Below are positions 1 to 9,286 of a DNA stretch of 64,000 nt, piece by piece. The DNA is from Acidisoma sp965199065 (GTDB lineage Bacteria > Pseudomonadota > Alphaproteobacteria > Acetobacterales > Acetobacteraceae): contig NZ_CBDAQN010000003.1 in NCBI RefSeq assembly GCF_965199065.1, positions 310,001-374,000 of the forward strand, read 5' to 3'. Position 1 is the stretch's first letter. Each line of letters begins with the position of its first letter. The translations under genes and the position numbers were made by a program. Below the pieces are notes generated by a model. That model saw only the letters and a program-made list of their open reading frames with translations, searched no databases and had not been told where the DNA came from.

Positions 1-1
1 G

Positions 2-364
2 GGACACGGCGGGGCCATGTTCGGCCTTGGGGCGCTCTACGGCGGCGGCCACGACGTCCCGATGGACCGGGTCGCGGCCTTCCACTGGTTCCGCAAGGCG
101 GCAGAGCTCAGCCATCCCCAGGCACAGCTCATGCTGGGACGCTACCTTCGCCTCGGCCTCGCCGGCCCGCCGGACCTCGAGGAGGCACGGGTCTGGTTCA
201 AGCGCGCCCTCGACAGCGGCATCAGTGAGGCAGCGACGGAGCTCGCCAATCTCAATGCCCAGCAATCCGCTCACACGCGGCCCGAACCTGTCGAGCTCAC
301 GGATAACCTGCGCGTGCAGACGGTCGCGAAAAGCGAAACGGGTCCGCAACTCATCCACTATTGA
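2..364 (+). CDS. Sel1-like repeat (SLR/TPR) protein, C-terminal part
   Basis: The reading frame is open to the left edge, so the 5' end lies outside the window. About 120 residues remain. They hold two Sel1-type helical repeats, recognisable by the AMFGLGALY, AAFHWFRKAAE, AQLMLGRYL and ARVWFKRALD signatures, followed by a short polar tail. Sel1 repeats form superhelical scaffolds that bind other proteins, often in exopolysaccharide or envelope assembly. The stop lies three bases before the start of the double glycosyltransferase, so the two are probably cotranscribed. The upstream part could carry another domain that cannot be seen here. Confidence 0.8.
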   Translation, partial: GHGGAMFGLGALYGGGHDVPMDRVAAFHWFRKAAELSHPQAQLMLGRYLRLGLAGPPDLEEARVWFKRALDSGISEAATELANLNAQQSAHTRPEPVELTDNLRVQTVAKSETGPQLIHY

Positions 365-367
365 GCG

Positions 368-3300
368 ATGTCCGGCACTGAGGGGTCGAAGCCGTCTGTC
401 CGCTTCGATTGGCTGCTCGGCGACAACCGGTCGCGGCCGCGACCCGAAACGCTCGATCTCGCCGTCGATGCCTGGGAGCGGGGACAGGCTGCCCTCTCGT
501 CGGGCGATCTCGCTTCGGCCCGGCACTGGGCCGAGCGCGCGGCGCGGCTCGGACCGGAGGACACCCAGGTCCGTTTCCTGCTCGGCATCGTGCTCCTGCG
601 TCAGCAGGACCACGCCGCCTTCGCGGCCTTCCAACGCCTCGTCGCCGACTCCGACACCCTTCCGGCCCATCGTGGCCTTGTCGCCGCGGCGGCACTCATG
701 GGCGACCATGCGGTTCTCGCGCGGGCGATGGGAAATCTTCTGGCGAAATTCGCGCCACCGACGGACGGCGAGTTCCCGAGCCTCGCCGCGCGTGCGGCCG
801 CGGCGGCGGGCCTTCCCGGCTGGTGCGGCGCAGACGCGGCGGGCCGTATCACCCTCTCCGCGACCGACCGGACGAGCTTCGCGCTTGATGGCCGGACGAT
901 CCCTGCCCGCCGTCGCGCCGACGGACGCTGGAGCCTGCCCGCATCATGGACCGGCGCCGCGCGGCTATCGGTGACGGTCGATGGCCATCATCTTCTCGGC
1001 AGCCCGATGGACCTCGCCCGCAGGCGGCAGGTCGAGGGCTTTGTCGAGGCCGACGGTGGCGGCCTGCGCGGCTGGGCCTGGTGCCCGGCCGATCCCGAGG
1101 CCTCGGTCCGGCTCATATTGGGCTCAGCCGCTGGGCGGCTTCCACCGCTCGCCATTGAGACGGCGGAGCCGGCGCAGTTTCCGAACCTGGACGGGCTCAT
1201 GGCGCCCAAAGCTTTCCATGTGCCGGCCGAGACCTTGCAGGACCGGCTTGGCCTCGTGCATGTCCGTGATCAATCGGGACGCGATCTGATTGGAAGCCCG
1301 CTCGATCCCGGGCTCTGGACCGGATCCGCGGTCGCCGCCGCGCGCCTGATGAGCCAGGGGAAGGCCGTTCCTGCGATCGTGCCGATATGGGCCGACACGC
1401 CGCCACCCACACGCCGAGCCGCAGCGCGCCGTCCTCGCCAGGGGCCGGCCGTGGTCGTTCCCGTCTATCGTGGCCTCGAGACGACCATGCTCTGTCTCGC
1501 CCGCGTGCTGGAAACGGTGCCGAACCGCACGCCGGTGATTGTGGTCGATGACGCCGGGCCCGAACCGGAGCTTTCGGCGGCTCTCGACGAGTTGGCCCGC
1601 AAGCGGCGGATCCGGCTGGTCCGCAACGCGCGCAATCTCGGCTTCCCGGCCAGCGCCAACGCCGGGCTCGTGGCGGCAGGATCGCGCGATGTGGTGCTGC
1701 TCAACAGCGACACCGTGGTGCCTCACGGCTGGCTGGAGCGGCTGCGCGATGCGGCCTGGTCGGCGCCCGACATCGGCACCGTCACGCCGCTCTCCAACGA
1801 CGCGACCATCCTGAGCTATCCCCGCGTCGACAGCGTGCAGAAGCCTCCCCCGGAGGCGATGCTCGACCGGGTGGACCGGTTGGCCGCGAAGGCGAACGGC
1901 ACCAGCGTCGTCGACATCCCGACCAGCGTCGGCTTCTGCATGTATATCCGTGCCGATTGCCTCGCGGAGACCGGCCTGTTCCGGGAGGACATCTTCGCCC
2001 AGGGCTACGGCGAGGAGAACGACTTCTGTCTGCGCGCCCGCCATCTCGGCTGGCGCCACGTCGCGGCGACCGGGGTTTTCGTCGGCCACATCGGCGGACA
2101 ATCCTTCCGGGCGGCTCGCGCCCACTTGCTCCGCCGTAACCTGACGCTCCTGGAGCGGCTGCATCCGGGCTACCACGACCTCATCGCGCGCCATGTCGCG
2201 GCGGACCCCCTCGCGGAGGCGCGCCGGCGCCTCGACCTCGCCCGCTGGCGCTCGTTGCGCGTCGCACGGTCGAGACCGGGAAGCGGCTCGGTCATCCTGA
2301 TCACGCATGATGAAGGCGGTGGCGTGGAACGCCAGATCCGGGTCCGCGCCCGGGCGCTTTCGGCGCAAGGCCTGCGCCCCATCATCCTGAGGCCGGCCTC
2401 CGACGGCGGCTGTCTCGTCGAACCGGCCGGAGAGGACACCGATATCTGGCGGAGCGACTTCCCCAACCTGCGCTACCCCATCCCCGAGCAACTGCCGGAG
2501 CTGGTTGCGTTGCTGCGGCGCGAACGGCCTGAGCATGTCGAACTGCATCATCAGCTTGGTCATCACCACGCCCTGCTCTCTCTGGCTGATTTGCTGGACG
2601 TGCCGATGGACATATTTGTTCACGATTATGCAACAATTTGCCCGCGTGTGACTTTGGTGACCACCTCGGACCGCTATTGCGGAGAACCCGAGGCTGTGCA
2701 GTGCGAAGCCTGCGTCGCCGACCTCGGGAGCCGCCTGCGCGAGGAAATCTCGGTCGCTGGCCTGCGCCGGCGAACGGCGTCCGATATGGCCGCCGCGCGG
2801 CTGGTGGTCTTCCCCACTGGCGACACCGAGAAGCGGTTGCGCCGCTACGTTCCCAGTCTGCGCGGCGCGGTGATCCCGTGGGAGGCGGATGCCCCCGACC
2901 TTGGTTCCGCCGGCCCCACAGGTTCCGGAACCAAGCTCGGGCGGCAACCGGCCAACGGGGCGAGGCGGCGGCGCGTGGCGATCATCGGCGCGATCGGCAC
3001 GGAAAAGGGCTATGACGTGATCCTGGACTGCGCGCGGGATGCGGCGCGGCGTGACCTCCCGCTCGAATTCGTCGTCATCGGCTATACCCATGACGACATG
3101 CGGTTGATCGACACCGGGCGCGCCCGGATCACCTATCGTTTCTTGCCCGACAGAGCGGTTGCGGAGATCACGGCGCAGAGTGCCGATATCGCCTTCATCC
3201 CCTCGATCTGGCCGGAAACATGGTGTTTTGCACTCAGCGATGCCTGGGCGGCCGGACTGAAGGCGGCGGTGTTCGACATCGGCGCACAGGCAGAACGTGT

Positions 3301-3394
3301 GCGCGCGACTAACAATGGCTGGGTTTTGCCATTGGCGCTCCCTCCGTTAGCGATTAACAACACACTTATTGCTTTGGCAGAGACACAATCTTAA
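368..3394 (+). CDS. Bifunctional GT2-GT4 glycosyltransferase with N-terminal TPR-like and GWAW modules
   Basis: The 1008-residue protein has four parts. Residues about 28-150 are a helical TPR-like region. Residues about 160-318 carry one or two beta-rich modules, the second with RGWAWCPADPE and ending in IGSPLDPG. Residues about 355-600 are a GT2 domain with VVVPVYRG, a VVDDAG nucleotide-binding turn, a VVLLNSDT DxD-like motif and a YGEENDFCLR acceptor-site motif. Residues about 640-1008 are a GT4-like Rossmann domain with AIIGAIGTEKGYDV and a sugar-nucleotide segment FIPSIWPETW. It should transfer two sugars in the cytoplasm, to a polysaccharide or a surface protein. The neighbouring GT4 and heptosyltransferase genes support a shared glycan or glycoprotein pathway. 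Donor and acceptor are unknown. Confidence 0.88.
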   Translation: MSGTEGSKPSVRFDWLLGDNRSRPRPETLDLAVDAWERGQAALSSGDLASARHWAERAARLGPEDTQVRFLLGIVLLRQQDHAAFAAFQRLVADSDTLPAHRGLVAAAALMGDHAVLARAMGNLLAKFAPPTDGEFPSLAARAAAAAGLPGWCGADAAGRITLSATDRTSFALDGRTIPARRRADGRWSLPASWTGAARLSVTVDGHHLLGSPMDLARRRQVEGFVEADGGGLRGWAWCPADPEASVRLILGSAAGRLPPLAIETAEPAQFPNLDGLMAPKAFHVPAETLQDRLGLVHVRDQSGRDLIGSPLDPGLWTGSAVAAARLMSQGKAVPAIVPIWADTPPPTRRAAARRPRQGPAVVVPVYRGLETTMLCLARVLETVPNRTPVIVVDDAGPEPELSAALDELARKRRIRLVRNARNLGFPASANAGLVAAGSRDVVLLNSDTVVPHGWLERLRDAAWSAPDIGTVTPLSNDATILSYPRVDSVQKPPPEAMLDRVDRLAAKANGTSVVDIPTSVGFCMYIRADCLAETGLFREDIFAQGYGEENDFCLRARHLGWRHVAATGVFVGHIGGQSFRAARAHLLRRNLTLLERLHPGYHDLIARHVAADPLAEARRRLDLARWRSLRVARSRPGSGSVILITHDEGGGVERQIRVRARALSAQGLRPIILRPASDGGCLVEPAGEDTDIWRSDFPNLRYPIPEQLPELVALLRRERPEHVELHHQLGHHHALLSLADLLDVPMDIFVHDYATICPRVTLVTTSDRYCGEPEAVQCEACVADLGSRLREEISVAGLRRRTASDMAAARLVVFPTGDTEKRLRRYVPSLRGAVIPWEADAPDLGSAGPTGSGTKLGRQPANGARRRRVAIIGAIGTEKGYDVILDCARDAARRDLPLEFVVIGYTHDDMRLIDTGRARITYRFLPDRAVAEITAQSADIAFIPSIWPETWCFALSDAWAAGLKAAVFDIGAQAERVRATNNGWVLPLALPPLAINNTLIALAETQS

Positions 3395-3527
3395 AGAAAT
3401 TTGTCATAATGCGGTGTAGATAATCCATGCACCTATAAGTCGATCATCCGGTGCGATTCGATTTTTTGCTGATGGCTAACGAAATACGCTTGGCCGGTCT
3501 GAAGAGACCAATATTGTGAGGCGCTGC

Positions 3528-4487
3528 ATGTCCCAGTCCGAACGGCAAACACAAGCCAGAACTTCCGACACCCGGGTTCAGGAGCTGAGGGCATCGGCTC
3601 ATCTGATGACGTTGGAGACGGGTACCTTCTGCCTGGTCAACGGCTCGGTGAAGGCAGCCGGAGACACGATCTCCGGCGTGCGCGTTTCGGTGACGGACCC
3701 GGGCAACCCCGACGTGACGATCGTGAGCTTCCGGCCGGATGGCTGGCTGAGCGGCGATGGCGACTCTGCCCTCATCCGTGTTGTGTCGGGCCCGGCGCAG
3801 ATTCTTGTCACGATCTACCAGCCAGCCGGGGGCGGCGCCGAGAGCGCTCCGAAGCTGCGCGTCCTGCGGTTGTCCGAGCCGGCGCTTGCGGAAGGCGCCA
3901 CGGCCCCCGCGCCGCCGGCGACCGGAACGCGCCGCCCGGTGATGGTGCTGACGGAACCCCATGACATCATCGCCCACATCCAGCGGACGGGAGACGCCGG
4001 ACGCGCCTTCGGAGAATGGGTGGGCACCCCAGGCAGCAAGATGGCGATCGAGGGATTCAGCTTGACGGCGCCCAAAGATCTTGAACCCGGCGACCTCACC
4101 TACCAGGCGGTTCTGGGGCGCGGCTGGATGTCGCCCTGGTCCGAATCCGGCCAGTTCTGCGGCAGCCGGGGCATGGCCCTGCCGATCCTCGGCCTCAGGG
4201 TGAAGCTCAGCGGCGCAGCGGACAAGCTCTACGACCTTCGCTACAGCGCGACGTTCCTCGATGGCACGAAGCTCGAAAACCTCACCAGCGAGGACGCCTG
4301 TGAAACCTCCACGCTTGCAGCTCTTGAAGCCATGCGCATCGAACTCAAGCCGAGAACGGCCAACCGATCGCCGGCTGCCGTGAAGGAGGAGACTGCCAAA
4401 GCCGTTGCGCCGGCCAAGGCCAAAGCGGCGGCTGCCGTCAAACCCCTGCAGAAAGTTGCCACGTCATCGAAACCCGTGCGCCGGTAG
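3528..4487 (+). CDS. Protein with ChW-like (hydrophobic, conserved Trp) domain
   Basis: The protein is 319 residues from the ATG at 3528; a GTG four codons upstream is also in frame but less likely. Residues about 170-250 contain IEGFSL, LTYQAVLGRGWMSPW, GQFCGSRGMALPI and LGLRVKLSG, closely resembling the clostridial hydrophobic W (ChW) repeat. Residues about 30-110 look like a beta-sandwich (GTFCLVNGSVKA, VTIVSFRPDGWL). The tail from about 280 is Ala/Lys-rich and probably disordered. There is no signal peptide. A 133-base AT-rich stretch precedes it, so it likely has its own promoter. Placement between glycosyltransferases suggests a surface-glycan role, perhaps carbohydrate or protein binding, but its function is unknown. 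Confidence 0.75.
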   Translation: MSQSERQTQARTSDTRVQELRASAHLMTLETGTFCLVNGSVKAAGDTISGVRVSVTDPGNPDVTIVSFRPDGWLSGDGDSALIRVVSGPAQILVTIYQPAGGGAESAPKLRVLRLSEPALAEGATAPAPPATGTRRPVMVLTEPHDIIAHIQRTGDAGRAFGEWVGTPGSKMAIEGFSLTAPKDLEPGDLTYQAVLGRGWMSPWSESGQFCGSRGMALPILGLRVKLSGAADKLYDLRYSATFLDGTKLENLTSEDACETSTLAALEAMRIELKPRTANRSPAAVKEETAKAVAPAKAKAAAAVKPLQKVATSSKPVRR

Positions 4488-4637
4488 CGCAGGATTGCGG
4501 ATAAGCCCTGGAGCGCGCTCAGCGTCTCAGGGCGCTGTAGGGGGCGAGCGTTCGAGCATGGCAAATTTGTCGTAGTGGCGTCTGGATCGTGATATCCCCG
4601 CTCGAAACCGGTTGGGTTTTGGATAGGACAAGCTTAG

Positions 4638-5972
4638 TTGCGCTTTCTTTTCGTCCACCAGAATTTCCCCGGTCAGTATGTCCATATCGTCCAGCATCTC
4701 ACCCGAGGCTTGCACGACGTGGTGTTCCTCAGCGAGCCCAACAGCAACTACGTGGCCGACGTCCGGAAGATCGCCTATGTCTCCCAGCGAGCGTCGGATG
4801 AGCGCATTCACGAACATGCCCGTGAGTTTGAAATCGCCGTACGCCGGGCCGAGGCAGCGGCCACGGCCGCCCGGCAGATCAAGGCGCTCGGCTTCACGCC
4901 GGATATCATCATCGGGCACCACGGCTGGGGCGAAATGCTCAACATGCAGGATGTCTTTCCTGACACGCCGCTGCTCGGCTACTTCGAGTTTTTCTACAAT
5001 CTCGTTGGGCAGGACGTGGGTTTCGACCCGGAATTCCCGTTCGCGGACCACCGCCTGCCAATGGTCAGGGCGAAGAACGCCGTCAACCTGACGGCGCTCT
5101 CCCTGCCCGGCGCCCACGGACAAACTCCGACGGAATGGCAGCTCAACACCTATCCGGCCTGGGCGCGGGACCGCATCGCGCTGTTGCGGGAGGGCGTCGA
5201 TCTTACAGTGTGCAGCCCCGCCCCGCCACGCGCCAGCCGCCACCTTACCCTGCCCGACGGCTTCAGGCTGGAGCCGAAGCACAAGCTCGTCACATACATA
5301 GCCCGCAACCTCGAGCCCTATCGCGGCTTCCATGTCTTCATGCGCTCCCTCCCTGCGCTTCAAAGGGCGCGGCCCGACCTGCATGTCAGCATCGTCGGCA
5401 GCGATCTGCCCGGCTACGGCGCGCTTCCAGCCGACGGATCGAGCTGGCGTGAGACCATCCTCCGCGAAGTAAAGGGCGGGCTCGATCTGGAGCGGGTCCA
5501 TTTCCTCGGCCAGGTTCCCTATGAAACGCACATCGATCTGCTGCGGCGATCGGACGCGCATGTCTATTTCACCTACCCCTTCGTCGCCTCCTGGTCCTTG
5601 CGCGAAGCGATGGCCGTCGGCGCGCCCATCATCGGCAGCGACACCCTGCCGGTGCGTGAGTTCATCACCCACGAGAAAACCGGCCTGCTGACGCCGTTCC
5701 TGGAGCCGGACCGGCTTGCGGACAGCGTTCTGCGCCTTCTGGAGGACGCAAAGCTCGGCCGCGCTCTGCGCACGAATGCACGCACCTTCGCCGAGGCGCA
5801 TCTCGACCGCGAGGCGTATCTCGCCGGCTATGCGGCGCTCATCGAGCGGTTGACCGGTCAAACACTCAAGCCAAGGCAGAGCCCGAAGCCAAAACACGGT
5901 CTCAAGACTGTGCAAATCCTGAACCCGGCGAAGGCTGCGCTTCCTGTCGGAGCCAGGGCAAACAGCGGCTGA
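4638..5972 (+). CDS. GT4-family glycosyltransferase
   Basis: This 444-residue protein starts with TTG at 4638, chosen because MRFLFVHQNFPGQY is the usual N-terminus of this GT4 subfamily; AGGACA lies about 9 bases upstream. The N-terminal half (about 1-190) is the acceptor-binding Rossmann fold with IIIGHHGWGEM. The C-terminal half contains the donor-binding fold with ARNLEPYRGFHVF, HFLGQVPYE and the conserved SLREAMAVGAPIIGSD segment, whose Glu normally contacts the sugar-nucleotide. It is a cytoplasmic retaining transferase. It sits 41 bases upstream of the heptosyltransferase on the same strand. The sugar is not predictable from sequence. Confidence 0.9.
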   Translation: MRFLFVHQNFPGQYVHIVQHLTRGLHDVVFLSEPNSNYVADVRKIAYVSQRASDERIHEHAREFEIAVRRAEAAATAARQIKALGFTPDIIIGHHGWGEMLNMQDVFPDTPLLGYFEFFYNLVGQDVGFDPEFPFADHRLPMVRAKNAVNLTALSLPGAHGQTPTEWQLNTYPAWARDRIALLREGVDLTVCSPAPPRASRHLTLPDGFRLEPKHKLVTYIARNLEPYRGFHVFMRSLPALQRARPDLHVSIVGSDLPGYGALPADGSSWRETILREVKGGLDLERVHFLGQVPYETHIDLLRRSDAHVYFTYPFVASWSLREAMAVGAPIIGSDTLPVREFITHEKTGLLTPFLEPDRLADSVLRLLEDAKLGRALRTNARTFAEAHLDREAYLAGYAALIERLTGQTLKPRQSPKPKHGLKTVQILNPAKAALPVGARANSG

Positions 5973-6013
5973 CCTGCGGTCTCGCCACTTCAAACCCCGG
6001 GGAGTAGGTCCGG

Positions 6014-7219
6014 ATGACCCAAGCCGATGCTCCTCCGGCAATGCCGGTGATCGAAGCGCCCGCGGGCATCCGCTTCGATTTCAACGAAGGCGCCCGCGTC
6101 TTCGTGCCGGCGCGCACCACGGGGGTCTGGCGCGTGCGCCTCTCGGATACGGGCACCGGGAATACTCTCTACGACGAGACGATCGCGCGCGGCATGGTGG
6201 CAAGCGCGAAGAAGTGGTTCTTTCGCTGCCGGATCGAGGTGTTCGACGGCGAGACGCGCCTGGTCGATCACACCTACGATGCGCGCGGGCGCGATGTGCT
6301 GGTTCGCTTTCATATCGGCACCCTCGGCGACCTCATCGCCTGGTTCCCCTATGCGGCGGCCTTCGCGGAGCAGCACGGTTGCCGCCTCACCTGTTGCATG
6401 TCCGCGCTGATCATTCCGCTGTTCCGGGACAGCTATCCGCAGATTCGCTTCGTGACGCCCCCGGAGGCCGACGACCGGCCGTATTACGCGACCTACAAGA
6501 TGATGATGTTCTTCGGCGACCGCGACCGGCTGTGGAACACCTGCGAAGGCCGCACCCTCAGCCTGCAGGAGAACGCCGCCTATCTGCTCGGCATCCCGCC
6601 CGGTGAGCGGCGCCCCATGCTGAGCTTGCCCGACGAGAGCAGGCCGATCCCGGAGCCCTATGTCTGCATCGCGACCCAAGCCACGGGTCAGGCCAAGTAT
6701 TGGAACAACCCGGACGGCTGGGACCAGACGGTCGCCTTCCTCAAGGGGCTCGGGCTCAGGGTCATCTGCATCGACCAGAAACCGGTGACCAGCGTAGGCA
6801 ATATCCGCAACACCATGCCGCGTGGAGCCGAGGACGAGACCGGCGACCGGCCTCTCGTCGAGCGCGCCCGCTGGCTGCGGCACGCGACGTTGTTTGTCGG
6901 CCTCTCTTCCGGCTTGTCCTGGCTCGCCTGGGCGGCGGGCGCTCCGGTGGTGATGATCTCCGGCTTCACCCACCCGACGAACGAGTTCGCGACGCCGTAT
7001 CGCGTCATCAACTGGCACACCTGCAACAGCTGCTGGAACGATGACACCGCACCGTTCGACGCTGCCGACCGCAAGGACTTCCTCTGGTGCCCTCGCCACA
7101 AGGACACGCCGCGCATGTTCGAATGCAGCCGGCTGATCACCGCGCATCAGGTCATCGGCACCATCAGGCGAGTGCCCGCGGTCGCTGCCCTGGTGGCGGC
7201 GCGCTCCGTCATGGCCTGA
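6014..7219 (+). CDS. Autotransporter O-heptosyltransferase (BAHT; TibC/AAH type)
   Basis: The 401-residue protein matches the bacterial autotransporter heptosyltransferase family. It has an N-terminal beta region, a GTLGDLIAW motif whose Asp106 is a candidate catalytic residue, and QATGQAKYWNNP (Lys228) expected near the ADP-heptose. Near the C-terminus are HTCNSCW, FLWCPRH and MFECSRLIT, which give Cys337, Cys340, Cys359 and Cys371, the four-cysteine iron-binding finger of this family. It should transfer heptose from ADP-heptose to serines of strand-loop-strand adhesin repeats in the cytoplasm before secretion. No adhesin gene is present here. Its 3' end overlaps the convergent MATE gene by 11 bases. 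Confidence 0.9.
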   Translation: MTQADAPPAMPVIEAPAGIRFDFNEGARVFVPARTTGVWRVRLSDTGTGNTLYDETIARGMVASAKKWFFRCRIEVFDGETRLVDHTYDARGRDVLVRFHIGTLGDLIAWFPYAAAFAEQHGCRLTCCMSALIIPLFRDSYPQIRFVTPPEADDRPYYATYKMMMFFGDRDRLWNTCEGRTLSLQENAAYLLGIPPGERRPMLSLPDESRPIPEPYVCIATQATGQAKYWNNPDGWDQTVAFLKGLGLRVICIDQKPVTSVGNIRNTMPRGAEDETGDRPLVERARWLRHATLFVGLSSGLSWLAWAAGAPVVMISGFTHPTNEFATPYRVINWHTCNSCWNDDTAPFDAADRKDFLWCPRHKDTPRMFECSRLITAHQVIGTIRRVPAVAALVAARSVMA

Positions 7220-8594
7220 GCTGTGGGGTCGTCGCCCGCAGGAAGCGTGTGGTGAGCAGCGCCGCCGCGACGGTCAGCCCGCCCATGAGCCCCATCCAGA
7301 TACCCGGAACGCCAAGCCCGCGCCCGAAGGCGAGCCAGGCCCCCAGCGGCACGCCGAGCAGCCAGTAGGCGAGCATCGCCAGCAGCATCGGCACCCGCGT
7401 ATCCGGCAATCCGCGGAGACTGCCCATTGCGACCACCTGCGCGCCGTCGGCGAACTGAAAGAAGGCCGCCAGCGTGAGCAGCGAGGCACTCAGTGCGATA
7501 ACCGCGGGCGCATGGGTGAAGAGCCCGGCGATGGTGTTCGGCAAGAAGAGCATCAGCGCGCAGCTGACGCATTCGCAGGCGGCCATGACCGCGAAACCAG
7601 CCAGCCCGGCGTGGCGGACTGCCACCGGGTCTCCCTGCCCCACCGCGCGCCCGACCCGCACCGTCACTGCCTGGGATAGGCCGAGCGGCACCATGAACGA
7701 CACGGCGGTGGCCATCAGCGCGATCTGGTGCGCGGCGACCGCGACGGTTCCGAAACGGCCCGCCATGAGCGTCGCCACCGAGAACATGCAAACTTCGAGC
7801 ACGATGGTGACCGCGATCGGAGCGCCGACCCGCAGCAGGCGCCCGAGCACCCGCCAGTCGGGCGACCAGGCGCTTCGGCGCCAGGCAGTAGCCGGATAGC
7901 GGCCGGACAACCGGACCCAGCCAAAATAGACTGCCGCCTGCAACCAGAAAACGAACGCAATGGCCAGGCCGGCGCCCTGTGCGCCTCGTCCGGGGAGCAC
8001 GCCGAAAAGCGGAAGGTGAGCGCCGTCGATGAGCACGTAGGCCGTCGGGACCAGCCCCACGAGCCCGAGTGCACCGCAGATCATGGTGGGCCGGGTCATC
8101 GACAGACCTTCCGACAGGCCACGACAGGCCGCGAGCAACCCGAGCGCCGGCATCGACCAGGCCGCTGCGTGGAGGAAGCTCGCGACGCCGGGAAGCACGG
8201 CGGGCGGCAGATGCGTGGCGCGCGCGAAGGCGAGCCCGCCAAGGGCCAGCAGCAGCCCACCGACGATGCCCGCCGTAAAGCCGAGCATCAGGCCCTGGGC
8301 GAGGAGATGCCCTGCCTCATGGCCCCGATCCGCGCCGTCGAGGGCTGAGACCGCCGGTTGCAGCGACATCATGAGCCCGAGGACGGCCATGAAGACGACG
8401 ATCCAGAGGCTGCTGCCAAGAGCGACAGCCGCCAGCACGTCGGCGCTTAGATGGCCTGCGAAGATCGAGATGATGACATCGGTGCCGATCCCGAAGAGCT
8501 GCCCGAGCATCAGCGGGAGAGCGAGCGGGACGAGCACCCTGATCTCGCGCAGAAAGGCGCGTGAGGCCAAGGCAGGCAGGATCTGAGCCGTCAT
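7209..8594 (-). CDS. MATE family efflux transporter
   Basis: This 461-residue inner-membrane protein has about twelve hydrophobic helices in two related halves. The first half opens with ALPLMLGQLFGIGTDVIISIFAG and the second has a matching IAVTIVLEVCMFSVATLMAG segment, as expected for NorM-type MATE exporters that expel cationic drugs using a Na+ or H+ gradient. Length fits the family. It is convergent with the heptosyltransferase, and the gene ends overlap by 11 bases, so read-through in either direction would create antisense RNA. The DUF2147 gene lies just upstream on the same strand with 17 bases between them. The substrate is unknown. Confidence 0.9.
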   Translation of the reverse strand: MTAQILPALASRAFLREIRVLVPLALPLMLGQLFGIGTDVIISIFAGHLSADVLAAVALGSSLWIVVFMAVLGLMMSLQPAVSALDGADRGHEAGHLLAQGLMLGFTAGIVGGLLLALGGLAFARATHLPPAVLPGVASFLHAAAWSMPALGLLAACRGLSEGLSMTRPTMICGALGLVGLVPTAYVLIDGAHLPLFGVLPGRGAQGAGLAIAFVFWLQAAVYFGWVRLSGRYPATAWRRSAWSPDWRVLGRLLRVGAPIAVTIVLEVCMFSVATLMAGRFGTVAVAAHQIALMATAVSFMVPLGLSQAVTVRVGRAVGQGDPVAVRHAGLAGFAVMAACECVSCALMLFLPNTIAGLFTHAPAVIALSASLLTLAAFFQFADGAQVVAMGSLRGLPDTRVPMLLAMLAYWLLGVPLGAWLAFGRGLGVPGIWMGLMGGLTVAAALLTTRFLRATTPQLRP

Positions 8595-8611
8595 GATGCC
8601 TGTGCTTTACC

Positions 8612-9121
8612 CTAACCGCTCGTGGCGCCGAAATCATGCGGGGACATGCGGCAGCCGGCGGGTGGGATGCCGGGAAAGCGCGTCCAGGTCTGGGTCTCCC
8701 CAAGCGACGGGATGAGAAAATAGCCCCTCAGCTTGAGAATGCCCGGAGCGGTCAATGACAGGCGGGCGTCGTAGGTGTGGCCATTGTCGGGGTTGGTGAT
8801 CCGGCCCACCCAGGCGTTGGACCTCGGCCGCAGGTTGACGATGAAGACGTAGTCGCATTCGCTTTGGCGGTTCCAGGTCTTTGGCGTCGGATCGGCCGGA
8901 TGGTCGAGTTCCAACCCGACCAGGGCGCCGCAAAGCGTCCGCCAGCCGCAGGAGTAGATCTGGACGACACCCTGGTTGCGTTCGGTGGTCCAGTATCCGA
9001 TCAGGCTGGGTGCCGAGGGCTGGTCCGCTCGAGCAGGGACGGACGCATGGTGCAAAGCCGCAAGCAGAATGAGCACGGTCGCCAAGCCTGTTCCGGGCCG
9101 CTTCGTCCGCTGCGCATCCAA
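8612..9121 (-). CDS. Exported DUF2147 family protein
   Basis: From the TTG at 9121 the protein has 169 residues. It starts with a positively charged stretch and a hydrophobic core (TVLILLAAL) ending near VPARA, a likely Sec signal peptide. The mature part shows DUF2147 features: GYWTTE, CGWRTLCGALVG, a WVGRITNPDNGHTYDA core and a SLGETQTWTR end. These are small periplasmic beta-rich proteins of unknown function. The TTG start is preferred because it gives a clean signal peptide and has GGAAGG about 9 bases upstream; a GTG at 9166 in the same frame would add 15 residues. It probably shares a transcript with the MATE gene. Confidence 0.75.
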   Translation of the reverse strand: MDAQRTKRPGTGLATVLILLAALHHASVPARADQPSAPSLIGYWTTERNQGVVQIYSCGWRTLCGALVGLELDHPADPTPKTWNRQSECDYVFIVNLRPRSNAWVGRITNPDNGHTYDARLSLTAPGILKLRGYFLIPSLGETQTWTRFPGIPPAGCRMSPHDFGATSG

Positions 9122-9286
9122 CGCGTCAAGCCTTCCCAAAACGGCGGCTCCCTCATGACGAGCCACCCCCGATCAACATTCATAGCACGCTCGATTCCGC
9201 GTCGGCATGCGCCATGCCGGATTGATTTGGGTGGAGCGGCAGGACGGTTTAAGCCTCGCCCGCCCGATGCCCATCAGGAGCCTGCG

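Noticed and set aside
1124..3091. 655-codon open frame antisense to the GT2-GT4 gene
   Set aside because: The long open frame follows from high GC at third positions of the real gene. The translation is Arg/His/Gln-rich and has no domain.
4488..4637. Hairpin with AGCGC/GCGCT arms after the ChW-like gene
   Set aside because: The arms are only five bases, the loop is long and no U-run follows, so it is not reported as a terminator.
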